NCBI GenBank assembly: GCA_044224705.1
Contig: JBGAJY010000001.1
Location: 89,931 to 153,930 of the forward strand
From: M3007 sp044224705
Lineage (GTDB): Bacteria; Bacteroidota; Bacteroidia; Chitinophagales; Saprospiraceae
Direction of reading: 5' to 3'
DNA: 64,000 nt
In this document: positions 35,991 through 45,716 of the stretch, in pieces
Numbering within the stretch: position 1 is the stretch's first letter
How the letters are laid out: every line of letters begins with the position of its first letter
The notes under the pieces: model-generated
The model's database searches: none
Told to the model about the DNA's origin: nothing
Seen by the model: only the letters and a program-made list of their open reading frames with translations
Program-made: the position numbers and the translations under genes

Positions 35991-38570
35991 TTAAGAATTG
36001 AAAGCGCTTACGGATAAGAGTCCTATGACGGCCACATTGTCGTCGTTCCATTTGCATACCAAAACATATTCGCCATTCGGAGAAACGGCAATGTCCTGAA
36101 TCACGTTTCCAACAGGGATCGCGGGCGACAGGGTAATAAAAGGCGGTCCACTTCTTATATCAATGACCGACACCGTGTCGTCCAAATAATTGGCCATATA
36201 AACAAATTCGCCGTCCGGAGAAGCGGCAATACGCCCGGGGCGACCTGCAACAGGGATCGCCGGCGACACGACCTTAAAAGGCGGCCCGTTTCTGATGTCA
36301 ATCACGGTAACGCTGTTGACGTTGGTGTTGCCATCGGAGTTGGCAACAAAAACATGGTCATCTTTCGGCGAGACAGCAATGCTGCCAGGATCGCATCCAG
36401 CGTCGATCGCCGGCGACAGAACCTTGAATGGAGGCCCGTTTCTAATATCAATTACTGAAACGGTGGAGTCATTGGTAACAAAAACATAATCACCTTTCGG
36501 CGACATCGCAATTTTTGTGGATCCAGATCCAACAGGGATCGCCGGCGACAGGACGGCAAAAGGCGGCCCGTTTTACGTCAATCACCGATACGGTGGAGTC
36601 ATTGGGAGTACATACAAAGACATAGTCGCCTTTCGGAGAAACTGCAATCCCCATAGGACAGCCTCCAACACGGATCGCCGGCGAAAGCACCTTAAAAGGG
36701 GGCCCATTTCCTATATCGACCACGGAAACAGTATTGGCATCGGGGTTGGTAACAAACAGATAATCACCATCCGAAGAGACCGCAATGGAGCCTAAAATCA
36801 GTTTCAACACCGATCGCCGGCGACAGCACATTGAAAGACAAACCCACTTCCCGTTTTTATCACCGACACCTTATCCGGAGCAATACCTACGAAAACATGG
36901 TCGCCTTTCGGAGAAATTACAACATTGGCAGCAGGTCGTCCGACACCGGCGATGCTTCCGAAACTTCCAAACTTTGGAAACTTAAAAAGACAGGCAGCGC
37001 TGTCCTTGCGAGGCCTTTTGCGACCAGACTATAATAGTCGTTGTTGAGTAACGGAAACTCAGGGTTATCGATAGTCGTCCCAACATTCGGTCCGTATATC
37101 ATGCCGGTTCCTTTGAGCATCACGGAAGTGGCGCCGTCGGTCGTCCATTGTAGTTTCAGACTGCCATCCGCCTGAACCTCGCCGGTGTAAGCCGTTACGA
37201 GCGGCGGAAAATCAATGTCCACCGTAAATTGAAGGACGCTCAGGCTGCTTTGCGGCAGCGGGGTGTCGCAATCGTTCGCATCATTATAGGCCTTACAAGT
37301 GACGAGCAGGTTTCTGCGTTTGCAATGCCCTGAAAATTCAAGCGTGTATTGATCGTACTGCAGGGCGGGTTGCACGCCCAGGTAAGAGATGCACTTGTCC
37401 TGAATGTTCAAATGTCCGAGTGAAAATGCAGATTGATTTTCGAGACGCCCGTCATACACCATTTCAAGGGGAATACGCACTTTCTGAGACGAACTGTGGA
37501 CTTCAACTTCATTGATCTCGCTGGAAAAACGGATCAAAACCGGGCAGAGGCAGGTTCTCTTTTTGTGACCGGCAGTACAAACAGTTGATCATTGTACAGC
37601 GTAGTTATTGTCTTTTTTGAAACCCGTCAGTTGCACGTACATCAGCGTCGCCGGGCTGTGTCTGCGAAATGATCTGGTCAAATTCAAACTGCACGACGGC
37701 ATGTGCCCGTGCCGATCAGCCGGCTGTTGGTCGGTGCGGGCGTCAGCAGCCACACCCAGGTCGGTGGCCGCGCCTGAGGCGCTGGGATTCGTCACCGCCC
37801 AGTCGTTGCCCTGGCCGGCGCTCACCTTGCCGCTGATGTTCCAGGCCGAGCCGCTTTGGGGAGCGTTTTTGTCCACGTCGGGGGCCAGCGCGCCAGGTGT
37901 TGTGCCGTACACGAAGGACACCGCGATTTGCGGCTGGCCCTGCTGCCCCGGCGTGCCCGAAAACAGCGGCTGCGCGCCCTGGTTGATCACGTTCAGCACC
38001 AGCCGGTTCGTGACCAGGCTGCCGCTGGGCTGCGACACGTAAATGATCCCGCCGTCGGCGAGGCCCAGTGAAAGGTCCAGCGATGCGTTGCCGGGCTGAG
38101 GGGCGGCTATGAGGTTCAGCGGCGTTTTGAGGCGGCCGGGAGGATTTTGGCCCGACAGGTCGGAAAAAATTGACCTGGAAAAGCCTGCCGTGGCCTGCGT
38201 CAGGCTGCTTTGCACATCGCTGATCTGGAATTGCAGGGCGTTGAAATCGCCCTGGTCCCACTCGCCGCCGCGCCGGAGTACTTCAGCGTGAGCGAATAGG
38301 CGCCCGCGCTGAACGTCCAGCCCGGCAAATTGACCTTGCAGGCGCCCAGGTTGACGTCCAAAGACAGGAAAAAGATGTCCAGCGCCACGCCGCTCTTCAA
38401 GGCGATGTCGTTGCCCGTGGCGTTCACCAGTCTGACGTTCAGCGCAGCAGCCTCCCGAGGTAAAATACCGACTGGTTGGCGTCCGGCTTCGAATCGGGAT
38501 TGAGCACGCTGAGGCAGATCGTGTCGGCGCAGGTGGCGGCACCAATCCAGTTTGCATGTTTATTATCCAT
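35991..38570 (-). pseudogene. Propeller protein G, multiply frameshifted chimera
   Basis: Starts at ATG 38570 (MDNKHANWIGAATCADTICL, a replaced N-terminus). Open pieces are 38439-38570, 38200-38427, 37589-38557 (mostly), 36917-37537, 36490-36831 and 35991-36506. The front ~80 codons match subgroup A/C (NPDSKPDANQ, LKSGVALDIFFLSLDVNLGACK), then after LPGWTFSAGAY the sequence matches F. The last piece ends VSVSAFNS, identical to F. First of the seven paralogues in transcription order. Confidence 0.7.
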
Positions 38571-38607
38571 TCGAATCGGGCGTTTTAAGAGATGGCGATG
38601 GAGACAA

Positions 38608-38743
38608 GACGAAAGTTTTTTTGACAGGAGAAACAGGATGGTCAAGATAAAATCGCAGCGGCTTTGCCGCCCTCTCGAAGCAAGTCAGTGGAGCCGACGC
38701 TTATCCTGTCCATCCTGTTTCTCCTGTCAAAAAAACTTTCGTC
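38608..38743. repeat. Perfect 34-base inverted repeat upstream of paralogue G
   Basis: Arms 38608-38641 and 38710-38743 are exact reverse complements, each including a 7-base T/A run and caggatgg/ccatcctg. The 68-base middle includes gcggctttgccgc. Similar cctgt-type repeats are common in bacterial genomes. It lies in the 195-base gap between the 1458-aa gene and the paralogue run and could separate their transcription. Confidence 0.75.
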
Positions 38744-38765
38744 GTAAAAAACAGTGGTCTACGGT

Positions 38766-41700
38766 TTAATTTTCCCCTTTGTCCTTCAAATCCAGCGGCG
38801 GCAGCTCGGCCAGGCCGAGCCAACCTTCCAGCAGCGTCTGCGGTGAATAGGAAGCGTACGCAAACTCGTCGGCGGCCTGCGATTTCAGCGGGCTGATCGT
38901 GGGCGTTGTGCCGTCGAGTTCGATCCAGGACCAGCCGTAGCCCGCCTCTTCGGGCAAGGGCACGACCAGGCCGGAGCTTTTTTCCAGCACCGGGTGTGTG
39001 AAGAAGGTGATCCCCAAGGAGCGCATCGTCTGCGCATACTGATCCGAAGGCACGCTCAGCGCTTCCACCGGCAGTATCCCGGTCGTGGCATGCACGCCGC
39101 AACGCGGGTCCATGAGCATCGTCAGGGTCTGAGGTGCGGCGTTCAGGGTGAGCTGGATCGTGGTGGCAGCCGGTTGCACCACGCTGTGATTCGGGTCGGA
39201 AGGCGGCGCGGCGGCGGCGGCCGAGTAGAGTTTGCCGTTTTGGTACGAACCGTCAGCGTTTTCGAGCAGGAAGCCCACCAGACCGTCGTCGATGTTGGCC
39301 AGTTCACCCAAACGAAGGGGGAATTGCACGTCTTTAATGCCGCCGCTGCTGAATTGCTCGCGCGTTTTATAGTCGAAACGTTTGTTCAAAACATCCTGGT
39401 GGAAAGGATCGCAGGTGCTGGTATCGGCCTGGCTGAGCGGCGCCAGGGCGCCGTAGGATTCGAGCGAGGCCACCGCCCGTGTGATCGCCAGCGGGCGCCC
39501 GATCAGTACGGCCAGGCCGCTCGCCTGTTTGTAGCTGGGCGAGTGAATGAACTGGTCCGATTTTTCGATGGCAAACATCAGATCGCTCAGAAAAACGCCA
39601 TCCGTCGGCCCAGTTTTTTTATTGAAAATGAACCACATAAAATTGGCCACATGCGGGTTGATCCCCGGTGCCGGATTGCCCTGCGGGCCGATGTCGCTGG
39701 TCAGGTTGTCCCCGATAACGCCGGGCCGGGAGCGATACACCGAGGCGCCGTGTTCGAGGCCAAAGGAACCGATGGGCGTACCGTCGGCATTGTAAAACAT
39801 CAGCGAATTGTCCAGGTGGTTGGGCAACACCCAGCCGCACACCGGCGAGGTGGACGGGTGCGTGTTCATTTCCACAAAATCCTTCTGCAAATCGGCCGTG
39901 TGCGCCGCCGAAAGCCAGCGGAACCACAACCGGGAGGGCATCAGCAGGCGCGGCGGGAGAAACACTTTGCCGGCGTTGGCGGCGTCGTTCGGGAGGGGCT
40001 TGAGGCGCTCTGAAGGGATAACCTGCAGTGAATTGTCCAGGTTGGCTTTCGAAGTTTTCATTTGCATCACCTGCCCGAATACGTCTACAAAACGCAGGTC
40101 CATGATTTCCATAAAACCTGCCCGCAAGGGCCCGAAATTGGCAGTGGCCTGGTCGCCCGGGATGGGTTGTTCGCTGTTGAAAGCATAATCATACCAGTTG
40201 TCGGCGGCATTGGCCGTGGCGGCGTTCTGGATGTAGAGGGTGGTCGGGTCCGAACTCGTCTTCGGGTCGTTCGGGGGATCGGGCGGGGTGGCCGTCAGGT
40301 CCCGGACGGGCACCTGCGGGATCATTTTGCGCAGGATTTGCTGCGAATTGAACCCGCTGAGTGCCTGGGACAGCATTTTTTCCGCCTTGTATTTTTTCGC
40401 CAAAGCCTCGAGGCGGGCGTTGATCTCGGTGTCGTCCGGGTTGTCCTGGATGTAACGCTCGATCTGCGTGGCAAGGCTGTACGTGGCCGTGCGCGACAAG
40501 ATCGCCGACCCCGAATATTTCACGGGATTTCCGGTGGTAAAGGACTGGCCCAGTTGGTACTGATTGTCGATCGCCTCGTTGTCCAGGGTGAAATATTGCG
40601 TCAAATTCGCGGCATCGTAAGTGTGCGGGGCCTGAAAATTGCCCCCTCCTCCCGAGCTGCCGTCGGAAGGCTTGCAACTTGGATCGAGCGGCGGCACCGT
40701 GTTGCGCGTCAAAGGATCGATGGTCGCGCTCCAGGTCAGAAACACCGGGATAAAGGGGTCCAGCCTGGTAGCCGGGAACCCGTCCAGATGATTCTGCGCG
40801 TTCCAGGCAACCGGATCGGGCGCCCAGGCGGCGTTTTGCGTGTTGGTAAAAATGAGCGCCAAAGCGGGCGTGAGCGGCGGGGCGGAGCTAGCCGTCGGGT
40901 TTTTCACCGCCTGGTATGCCGGGTCGTGTACGGCGGCAAAAAAACCGACCGTCCAGTTGCCCTGGGCCGACTGCAAAGCGGCCACGAAAGCGTTCATGTC
41001 GCCGTTTGCGGGGTTGTTGGCGCCCCCGAGGGCTTTGAGCGCCGCGCCCACCGAATAGGCCCAAACCGGCATCAGAAACGCCGCTTCACCCACAAGCGCA
41101 GTGGCATCGGCCACCAGCGGTTGCCTGGCGTTGAGAGCAGGCAAGCCGCTCAAAGCCGAGGCATTCACCGACAAACCATTGATATTCAGGATCGTGATCA
41201 GGTCGGGCGTGACGCGGGCATTGGTCAGAGGGCCGGGTCCGTTGCGGCGCGCGGGCTCCACGCGGTCGCCCTGCACCAGCACGGTCGGGTCGGTGGGCAG
41301 CCAGAAATTCGGCGCGGGCGCACTCAGCAATTCGAAATTCGAGAGTTTGGCCACTGCGGTTTGCACGGTCTGAAAATTGGTCCAGACGGCCATGGCCAGT
41401 GTGTTGCCCGCTGCAGGCTGCAGAGGCGCTACGATCCGGCCCGTCGTAGCGTCCAGCTGATATTTCAATATGCCAACGTTGGCACTTTCTTTCGTCACGG
41501 TCTGCAATTCGCCGCTCGTGGACGAACCGATAAAATTGGGCAGGGTGTTGTAATAAAAATTGTCCGACGAGTTCATCGTGTTCATGTAGCGGAGCCAATC
41601 CATGAACAGTTGCCGGCGGCGCAAATCGAGGTCGGCGCGGCCCTGGTCGTAGTCCTTCTGGGCTTTGTTGAGGGCGTGCAATTGTTGCGCAAGTTGGAGC

Positions 41701-43142
41701 GGCAACGTGGCTTCGTCGGACAAATTGCTGTTTCGGGAGGGATCGCCCTGTTGTTTTTGTTTGATGATCCAGAGATTACCGCCGGTCTGACGGCCGAAGG
41801 CCCGGCTGTGCAATGCCTCGTCCAGATTGAACAAAAAAGAAGTGGTGTCCTGTTCGAGGTCGCGCAGCAGGCCGAGTTGCAGGGCGTCGAGCAAATATTC
41901 GTTGTTGCTCAAATCCTGCGGGTCGTCGGATTGCCCGACGTCCGCTTTCAGCATGGCCGACACCGCTTCGGTGGGCGTGTTGCCGACGGATACTACTACC
42001 GTGTCGGTCCACAAGGCGCCGCCGCTGGGGTTGCTCAAAAAAGCCTGCCCCTGGTTGGCCGCCGCGAAATCCCAGGCGATCTCCTGCATCAAACCGTTGC
42101 AGAGCACCCGCGCGGGCCCGTCGGCCGACTGGATGGATTTGTCCGGGTTCAGGGTGTACACGAGGCTGTTCACGGGAAAAGCCCATTTATACAGGCGGTC
42201 GGTCATTTTATCAAAAACCTGGGCGGGCGTGGGCACGGCATCGAGGTCGGCGCCCTTGCTTTTGTATTGCTGCAGCGTGTAGGCGTATTGATTCTGAACG
42301 GCCTGCAAAAAAGTCACCCATTTTTGGCCGCTCGGATCAGTTGGGTCGGGCGTTTTTTGCAAAGGGTCGTTGCCGGCTTCGTTGATCCAGCCGACGACCT
42401 GGTAGCTGACCTTAAATTTGGAGAAAGCCGGGATGGTATTGTTCAACATGGCGTTGCGCACGTCGGGCAGGTCGCCGAAATTGTCCCAAAAGCCGAACAC
42501 GCTGCAACACTCGGGGTAATACGCCGAAAACGACGGCCCTACGAAGCCAATGGAAGTCAGGTAATAGGGGTTGCCGTCTTCGTCCTTGTAATTGGACAAA
42601 AAATCGCCCGAAGTGTCGCCGGGGTCCCAGGATTCGTAGTCCAGCACCTTGCCCATGTACTTGAACGGCGGCGCCCCGGGGGCAGGCGGTGGATTGACCG
42701 GCAGCGGCACGGTGACGCGCGGCCGGGGGATGGCGCTCGTGTCGGGCTGGTCTGAAATGGCGTCGCTGAGCACGATCCAGGCTTTGACGCCCGGCGGCTG
42801 ATACACTTTGTTCAGGTCGTCCCAGGCGCTGAAATAGCGCAGCACCATCCAGCGGTTCGGGGCATGTGGAAACTGGATGGGCCCGCCGTCGTTGGCTTGT
42901 ACGCCCTGACGAAAGTAGTCCGGCAGCTCCCAGTGCAGGTGGATGCCCGTGTCCAGGCTCTGGAGCGTGGGCTGTTCGAGAGAGCGGAAAATAGCATTGC
43001 CCGTGCTGGCGCCGCTTCCTCCGATCACGTAGGGCATATTGCTGAAAAATGCCGTGGGGCCGGCAAAGGAGCCGACAATGGAGCTGTTGTCGTTGGCGTT
43101 CACCCGGAGGGCGGTGACATTCAAGGGTATGATTGCGTTCAT
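38766..43142 (-). CDS. Very large unrecognised protein (1458 aa)
   Basis: No signal peptide and no transmembrane segment is obvious. The N-terminal region contains TGIHLHWELPDYFRQG and FPHAPNRWMVLRYF; I recall similar (L)HW-x-LPD...FP-x-x-PNRW motifs in hypothetical proteins of other phyla, unverified. The middle is long and low in known motifs, with DALQLGLLRDLEQ and RRQLFMDWLRYMN helices; the C-terminus ends with WLGLAELPPLDLKD. The gene follows the 317-aa gene by 38 bases. The role is unknown; it may be a scaffold or large structural protein. Confidence 0.75.
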   Translation of the reverse strand: MNAIIPLNVTALRVNANDNSSIVGSFAGPTAFFSNMPYVIGGSGASTGNAIFRSLEQPTLQSLDTGIHLHWELPDYFRQGVQANDGGPIQFPHAPNRWMVLRYFSAWDDLNKVYQPPGVKAWIVLSDAISDQPDTSAIPRPRVTVPLPVNPPPAPGAPPFKYMGKVLDYESWDPGDTSGDFLSNYKDEDGNPYYLTSIGFVGPSFSAYYPECCSVFGFWDNFGDLPDVRNAMLNNTIPAFSKFKVSYQVVGWINEAGNDPLQKTPDPTDPSGQKWVTFLQAVQNQYAYTLQQYKSKGADLDAVPTPAQVFDKMTDRLYKWAFPVNSLVYTLNPDKSIQSADGPARVLCNGLMQEIAWDFAAANQGQAFLSNPSGGALWTDTVVVSVGNTPTEAVSAMLKADVGQSDDPQDLSNNEYLLDALQLGLLRDLEQDTTSFLFNLDEALHSRAFGRQTGGNLWIIKQKQQGDPSRNSNLSDEATLPLQLAQQLHALNKAQKDYDQGRADLDLRRRQLFMDWLRYMNTMNSSDNFYYNTLPNFIGSSTSGELQTVTKESANVGILKYQLDATTGRIVAPLQPAAGNTLAMAVWTNFQTVQTAVAKLSNFELLSAPAPNFWLPTDPTVLVQGDRVEPARRNGPGPLTNARVTPDLITILNINGLSVNASALSGLPALNARQPLVADATALVGEAAFLMPVWAYSVGAALKALGGANNPANGDMNAFVAALQSAQGNWTVGFFAAVHDPAYQAVKNPTASSAPPLTPALALIFTNTQNAAWAPDPVAWNAQNHLDGFPATRLDPFIPVFLTWSATIDPLTRNTVPPLDPSCKPSDGSSGGGGNFQAPHTYDAANLTQYFTLDNEAIDNQYQLGQSFTTGNPVKYSGSAILSRTATYSLATQIERYIQDNPDDTEINARLEALAKKYKAEKMLSQALSGFNSQQILRKMIPQVPVRDLTATPPDPPNDPKTSSDPTTLYIQNAATANAADNWYDYAFNSEQPIPGDQATANFGPLRAGFMEIMDLRFVDVFGQVMQMKTSKANLDNSLQVIPSERLKPLPNDAANAGKVFLPPRLLMPSRLWFRWLSAAHTADLQKDFVEMNTHPSTSPVCGWVLPNHLDNSLMFYNADGTPIGSFGLEHGASVYRSRPGVIGDNLTSDIGPQGNPAPGINPHVANFMWFIFNKKTGPTDGVFLSDLMFAIEKSDQFIHSPSYKQASGLAVLIGRPLAITRAVASLESYGALAPLSQADTSTCDPFHQDVLNKRFDYKTREQFSSGGIKDVQFPLRLGELANIDDGLVGFLLENADGSYQNGKLYSAAAAAPPSDPNHSVVQPAATTIQLTLNAAPQTLTMLMDPRCGVHATTGILPVEALSVPSDQYAQTMRSLGITFFTHPVLEKSSGLVVPLPEEAGYGWSWIELDGTTPTISPLKSQAADEFAYASYSPQTLLEGWLGLAELPPLDLKDKGEN

Positions 43143-43180
43143 CTGAGCTTCATTTACCGGAAAAATCGGTGTTTACAGGG

Positions 43181-44134
43181 TTATTTCTGATCGGAAGGGT
43201 CGTTTCGCACAAACTTCACATTACCAACGCCTTCCGTCATCTCGAAGCCGAATTCGGCCGAATCGAGGGTCGTTTGTCCCAGTTTTGTTTTCAGCGCCCC
43301 GACCAGGTCCATCGTTTTGACCGTACGCGGCGACACGGCCCGGAAACAGGTCGTGATGTCGGCCGTCGGGTTGTTTTTCGGGTCGTCCGGGTTGGGGAAA
43401 GTGACCTGGTCGCCGGTTTTGGTGAAAATGCGCACGGCTTTACTTGCCTTCGTGACGCCCCCCTGGGCATTCGTTTCGTAATCGTCGATGCCGTAATGCA
43501 GCTGTTCCGGCGCTTCGTGCAGGTCGATCCGGTAAGCGTCGCCCAGGAGCAGGCACAGTAGGGTGTCGCTCGTGGGTCCCAGGCGCTCGAAGCGCAGAAT
43601 GGTCATCAACTGAGGATTGGGCGTGTCGTCGGGCGTCTGGCCTTTCAGGAAGGCGTTCACGCCGAGACCCGGGTAGTGCCGCACCACTTCGGAGCGCAGC
43701 AGGAAGCCCGAAACCACCTCGGCAGGACCCAAAGGCGGCGCCGTCGTGCCCAGCGCGGCGGCGCGGACCGATGCGGCATAACCGGCAATTTGACCTTGCA
43801 CCAAGGGCTGCGTGGCGACGTCCTGCTGGTGGCTGACCGTCTGGCCGTTGGCCCCGGCCGAGAGGTTGCGGCCGATGCTGTAAGCGCCGTCGAGCAGGGC
43901 GTCCACCCAGTTCAGGTCGAGGTAAAAAAAGCGGATGGATTCCGGCGGCAGCATCCGCTCGTCGGGCACGAGGTAGTTGTACGGCACGCCGTTCAGCAGT
44001 TTCAGGCGCCCGAGCCAGCGTTCCAGGTCGGCCGGCAAGGTAACTGCGCCGCCGAGCGCGGAAGCGAATGCCGCCGGGTCGTTCAGCGTGGCCGATAGTT
44101 TGGAGAGCAACGTATTTTTTAAAACCAGTTTCAT
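43181..44134 (-). CDS. Unrecognised protein with PDERMLPPESIRFFYLD motif (317 aa)
   Basis: Starts MKLVLKNTLLSKL. Around residues 45-80 it has GVPYNYLVPDERMLPPESIRFFYLDLNWVDALLDGAYS, likely a conserved core; I recall the same pattern in uncharacterised proteins. No catalytic motif, signal peptide or membrane segment. The 38-base gap to the 1458-aa gene and the 12-base gap from the 477-aa gene make it part of the same transcription unit. Confidence 0.7.
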   Translation of the reverse strand: MKLVLKNTLLSKLSATLNDPAAFASALGGAVTLPADLERWLGRLKLLNGVPYNYLVPDERMLPPESIRFFYLDLNWVDALLDGAYSIGRNLSAGANGQTVSHQQDVATQPLVQGQIAGYAASVRAAALGTTAPPLGPAEVVSGFLLRSEVVRHYPGLGVNAFLKGQTPDDTPNPQLMTILRFERLGPTSDTLLCLLLGDAYRIDLHEAPEQLHYGIDDYETNAQGGVTKASKAVRIFTKTGDQVTFPNPDDPKNNPTADITTCFRAVSPRTVKTMDLVGALKTKLGQTTLDSAEFGFEMTEGVGNVKFVRNDPSDQK

Positions 44135-44146
44135 GGTCAGGGTTTG

Positions 44147-45580
44147 TTATTTGAGCAATAATTCAAGGGTTTTGAGGTACAAAGCCTTGCGAAGCGGCTC
44201 TGGCGGAAGGCTTTCCATTTCCGGAACCTCACCGCCGGGTTGCAGAACGGATTCAAACTTCTCGGCGATCATTTCCGCTTCAATATTGGCGATTACCTGC
44301 TGGTCGAGGCCTTTCTTCCATTGGTACAAAGCGGTGGAAAATCCGGCGTCCTGCAAGGCCAGCTGGCGGCCCAAAGTCCAGGCGGCGGCGTAGCTTACGT
44401 CGAACATGCCGGTGGACGGATCGAAGGAGGTGGCCTGGTCGGGCGAAGAGATTGGGATATTGATGCGTTGATTGTCAACGAGATACGGCGTGAGCGGGCC
44501 GCGGTACCAGGAGACGGTTTTTTCGCCGGTCCGCAGGCGGTGGTTGATCGGCACAAAGCCCATTTGGAGGGGGCGCTGGAGTTCGGGGTTGTTGCCGGCG
44601 TAGGGCGCCTGCAAGGTCGTGAGCACGGCGGGCGCATTCTGGTCCGGGTCGCGGCCGTTGAGGCTGAGCACTGCGCGGTCGAAGCTGGCCGGACTGCCGA
44701 AGGAGTCGAAATACCAGTTTTTCAGCACCGCGAGGCGCAGGAATTTGGAGCCGTCGCCGGGCTTGCCGGGTTGCGGGTTGCCTTCGTTGTCGGGCAGGTA
44801 ATTTTCCAGGGTTTCGAGCGAGACGAGGTAAGCGTAGCTGCGTTTGCCGTCCTGCGGCAGGCGGTTGCCGAACACGATGGAAAAATCGCCGAGCGGATCG
44901 CCGAGGTCGGAAATGCCCGGCATGGTGACTTTGGGCAGCAAACTCACCGTACGGGCATGCGCCAGGTAGTTCAGGTCGGCCAGCGTGGGCGCGATTTTCC
45001 AAAAAAGCGACAACGGCAGGTCAATGGTCTGGATCGGATCGCTGCGTTCTTCGCCGTAATCCAGCGGCGAGGTGTCCAGGGGGAAATACGACACGCCGTT
45101 GGGTCCCAGCTGCGCCGGGAACAGGTCGTTGATGGTGCGCTGCTGCAGGAGGCTGGAAGGGTCGCTCACGTCGTCCTCGTCGAGCAAAATGACCGTCAGC
45201 CAGGTCGGTACGTCCTGGTCCACGTCCTTGCCGGGCTGGGGCTTCCAGGCCGGTTCCTGGTTGTTCGGGTAGCGTATCCAGGGCAAGGTTTTTTTTGCAA
45301 AAACCACGTGCGGCAGCACCGTGTCGAACTCGCCGGCGGCATGGTCGGGCGGAAAAACCGCGTACAAATCGGCCGGCTTCGAAATCCGGAACCGGTCGCC
45401 TTTCACGGCAAACTGGAACGACTGGTTGTAAGGGACGCCGATCGGATTCTTCGAACCGTCGATGCGGGTTTGCTGCAGCGTGAGCGCGTACTCGCCCGCA
45501 TCCAGGCCCGGCAGGTGGTGCTGAATAAACGTGACCTGTTCGTCGAACAGGTTGATCGTGCTGTTTCCGGTATCGCTCAT
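44147..45580 (-). CDS. Unrecognised beta-rich protein with FPPDHAAGEFDTVLPHVVF motif (477 aa)
   Basis: Contains FAVKGDRFRISKPADLYAVFPPDHAAGEFD and TVLPHVVFAKKTLPWIRYP, a signature I recall from uncharacterised proteins but have not verified. The C-terminal helices (WKKGLDQQVIANIEAEMIAEKFESVL) may be coiled. No signal peptide or known active site. It starts just inside a large inverted repeat (45628-45716) that follows the DUF6603 gene. Confidence 0.7.
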   Translation of the reverse strand: MSDTGNSTINLFDEQVTFIQHHLPGLDAGEYALTLQQTRIDGSKNPIGVPYNQSFQFAVKGDRFRISKPADLYAVFPPDHAAGEFDTVLPHVVFAKKTLPWIRYPNNQEPAWKPQPGKDVDQDVPTWLTVILLDEDDVSDPSSLLQQRTINDLFPAQLGPNGVSYFPLDTSPLDYGEERSDPIQTIDLPLSLFWKIAPTLADLNYLAHARTVSLLPKVTMPGISDLGDPLGDFSIVFGNRLPQDGKRSYAYLVSLETLENYLPDNEGNPQPGKPGDGSKFLRLAVLKNWYFDSFGSPASFDRAVLSLNGRDPDQNAPAVLTTLQAPYAGNNPELQRPLQMGFVPINHRLRTGEKTVSWYRGPLTPYLVDNQRINIPISSPDQATSFDPSTGMFDVSYAAAWTLGRQLALQDAGFSTALYQWKKGLDQQVIANIEAEMIAEKFESVLQPGGEVPEMESLPPEPLRKALYLKTLELLLK

Positions 45581-45627
45581 AATGTGCTTTTTTCTGTTGA
45601 TAGGTAACCGAGTCTGAAAAATGCTGT

Positions 45628-45716
45628 GGGCGTGTAGACCTCGGAGCTTGGCGGCGTTTGAGAATAGTCAGTTATTCTGAGTTTTTGCCGCCAAGCTCCG
45701 AGGTCTGCTTCACGCC
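45628..45716. repeat. Inverted repeat of 20-base arms after the DUF6603 gene
   Basis: Arms 45636-45655 and 45687-45706 are exact reverse complements with outer gggcgtg/cacgccc pairing as well; the loop is about 31 bases. The outer arm overlaps the DUF6603 stop codon. It could terminate DUF6603 transcription or reduce downstream read-through. Confidence 0.7.

Larger units (their letters stand above)
33390..38320 (-). repeat. Recent tandem duplication covering paralogues F and G
   Basis: The stretch of about 33390-35745 is repeated at about 35975-38320 with period 2585 and very high identity, including the intergenic sequence before it. The copies differ by scattered single-base indels. Identity breaks near 35745/38320, where the upstream parts belong to different subgroups of the family. 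Confidence 0.7.

Noticed and set aside
40062..42755. 897-residue plus-strand frame opposite the 1458-aa gene
   Set aside because: Arg/Gly-rich shadow composition; the sense frame fits with its operon neighbours.
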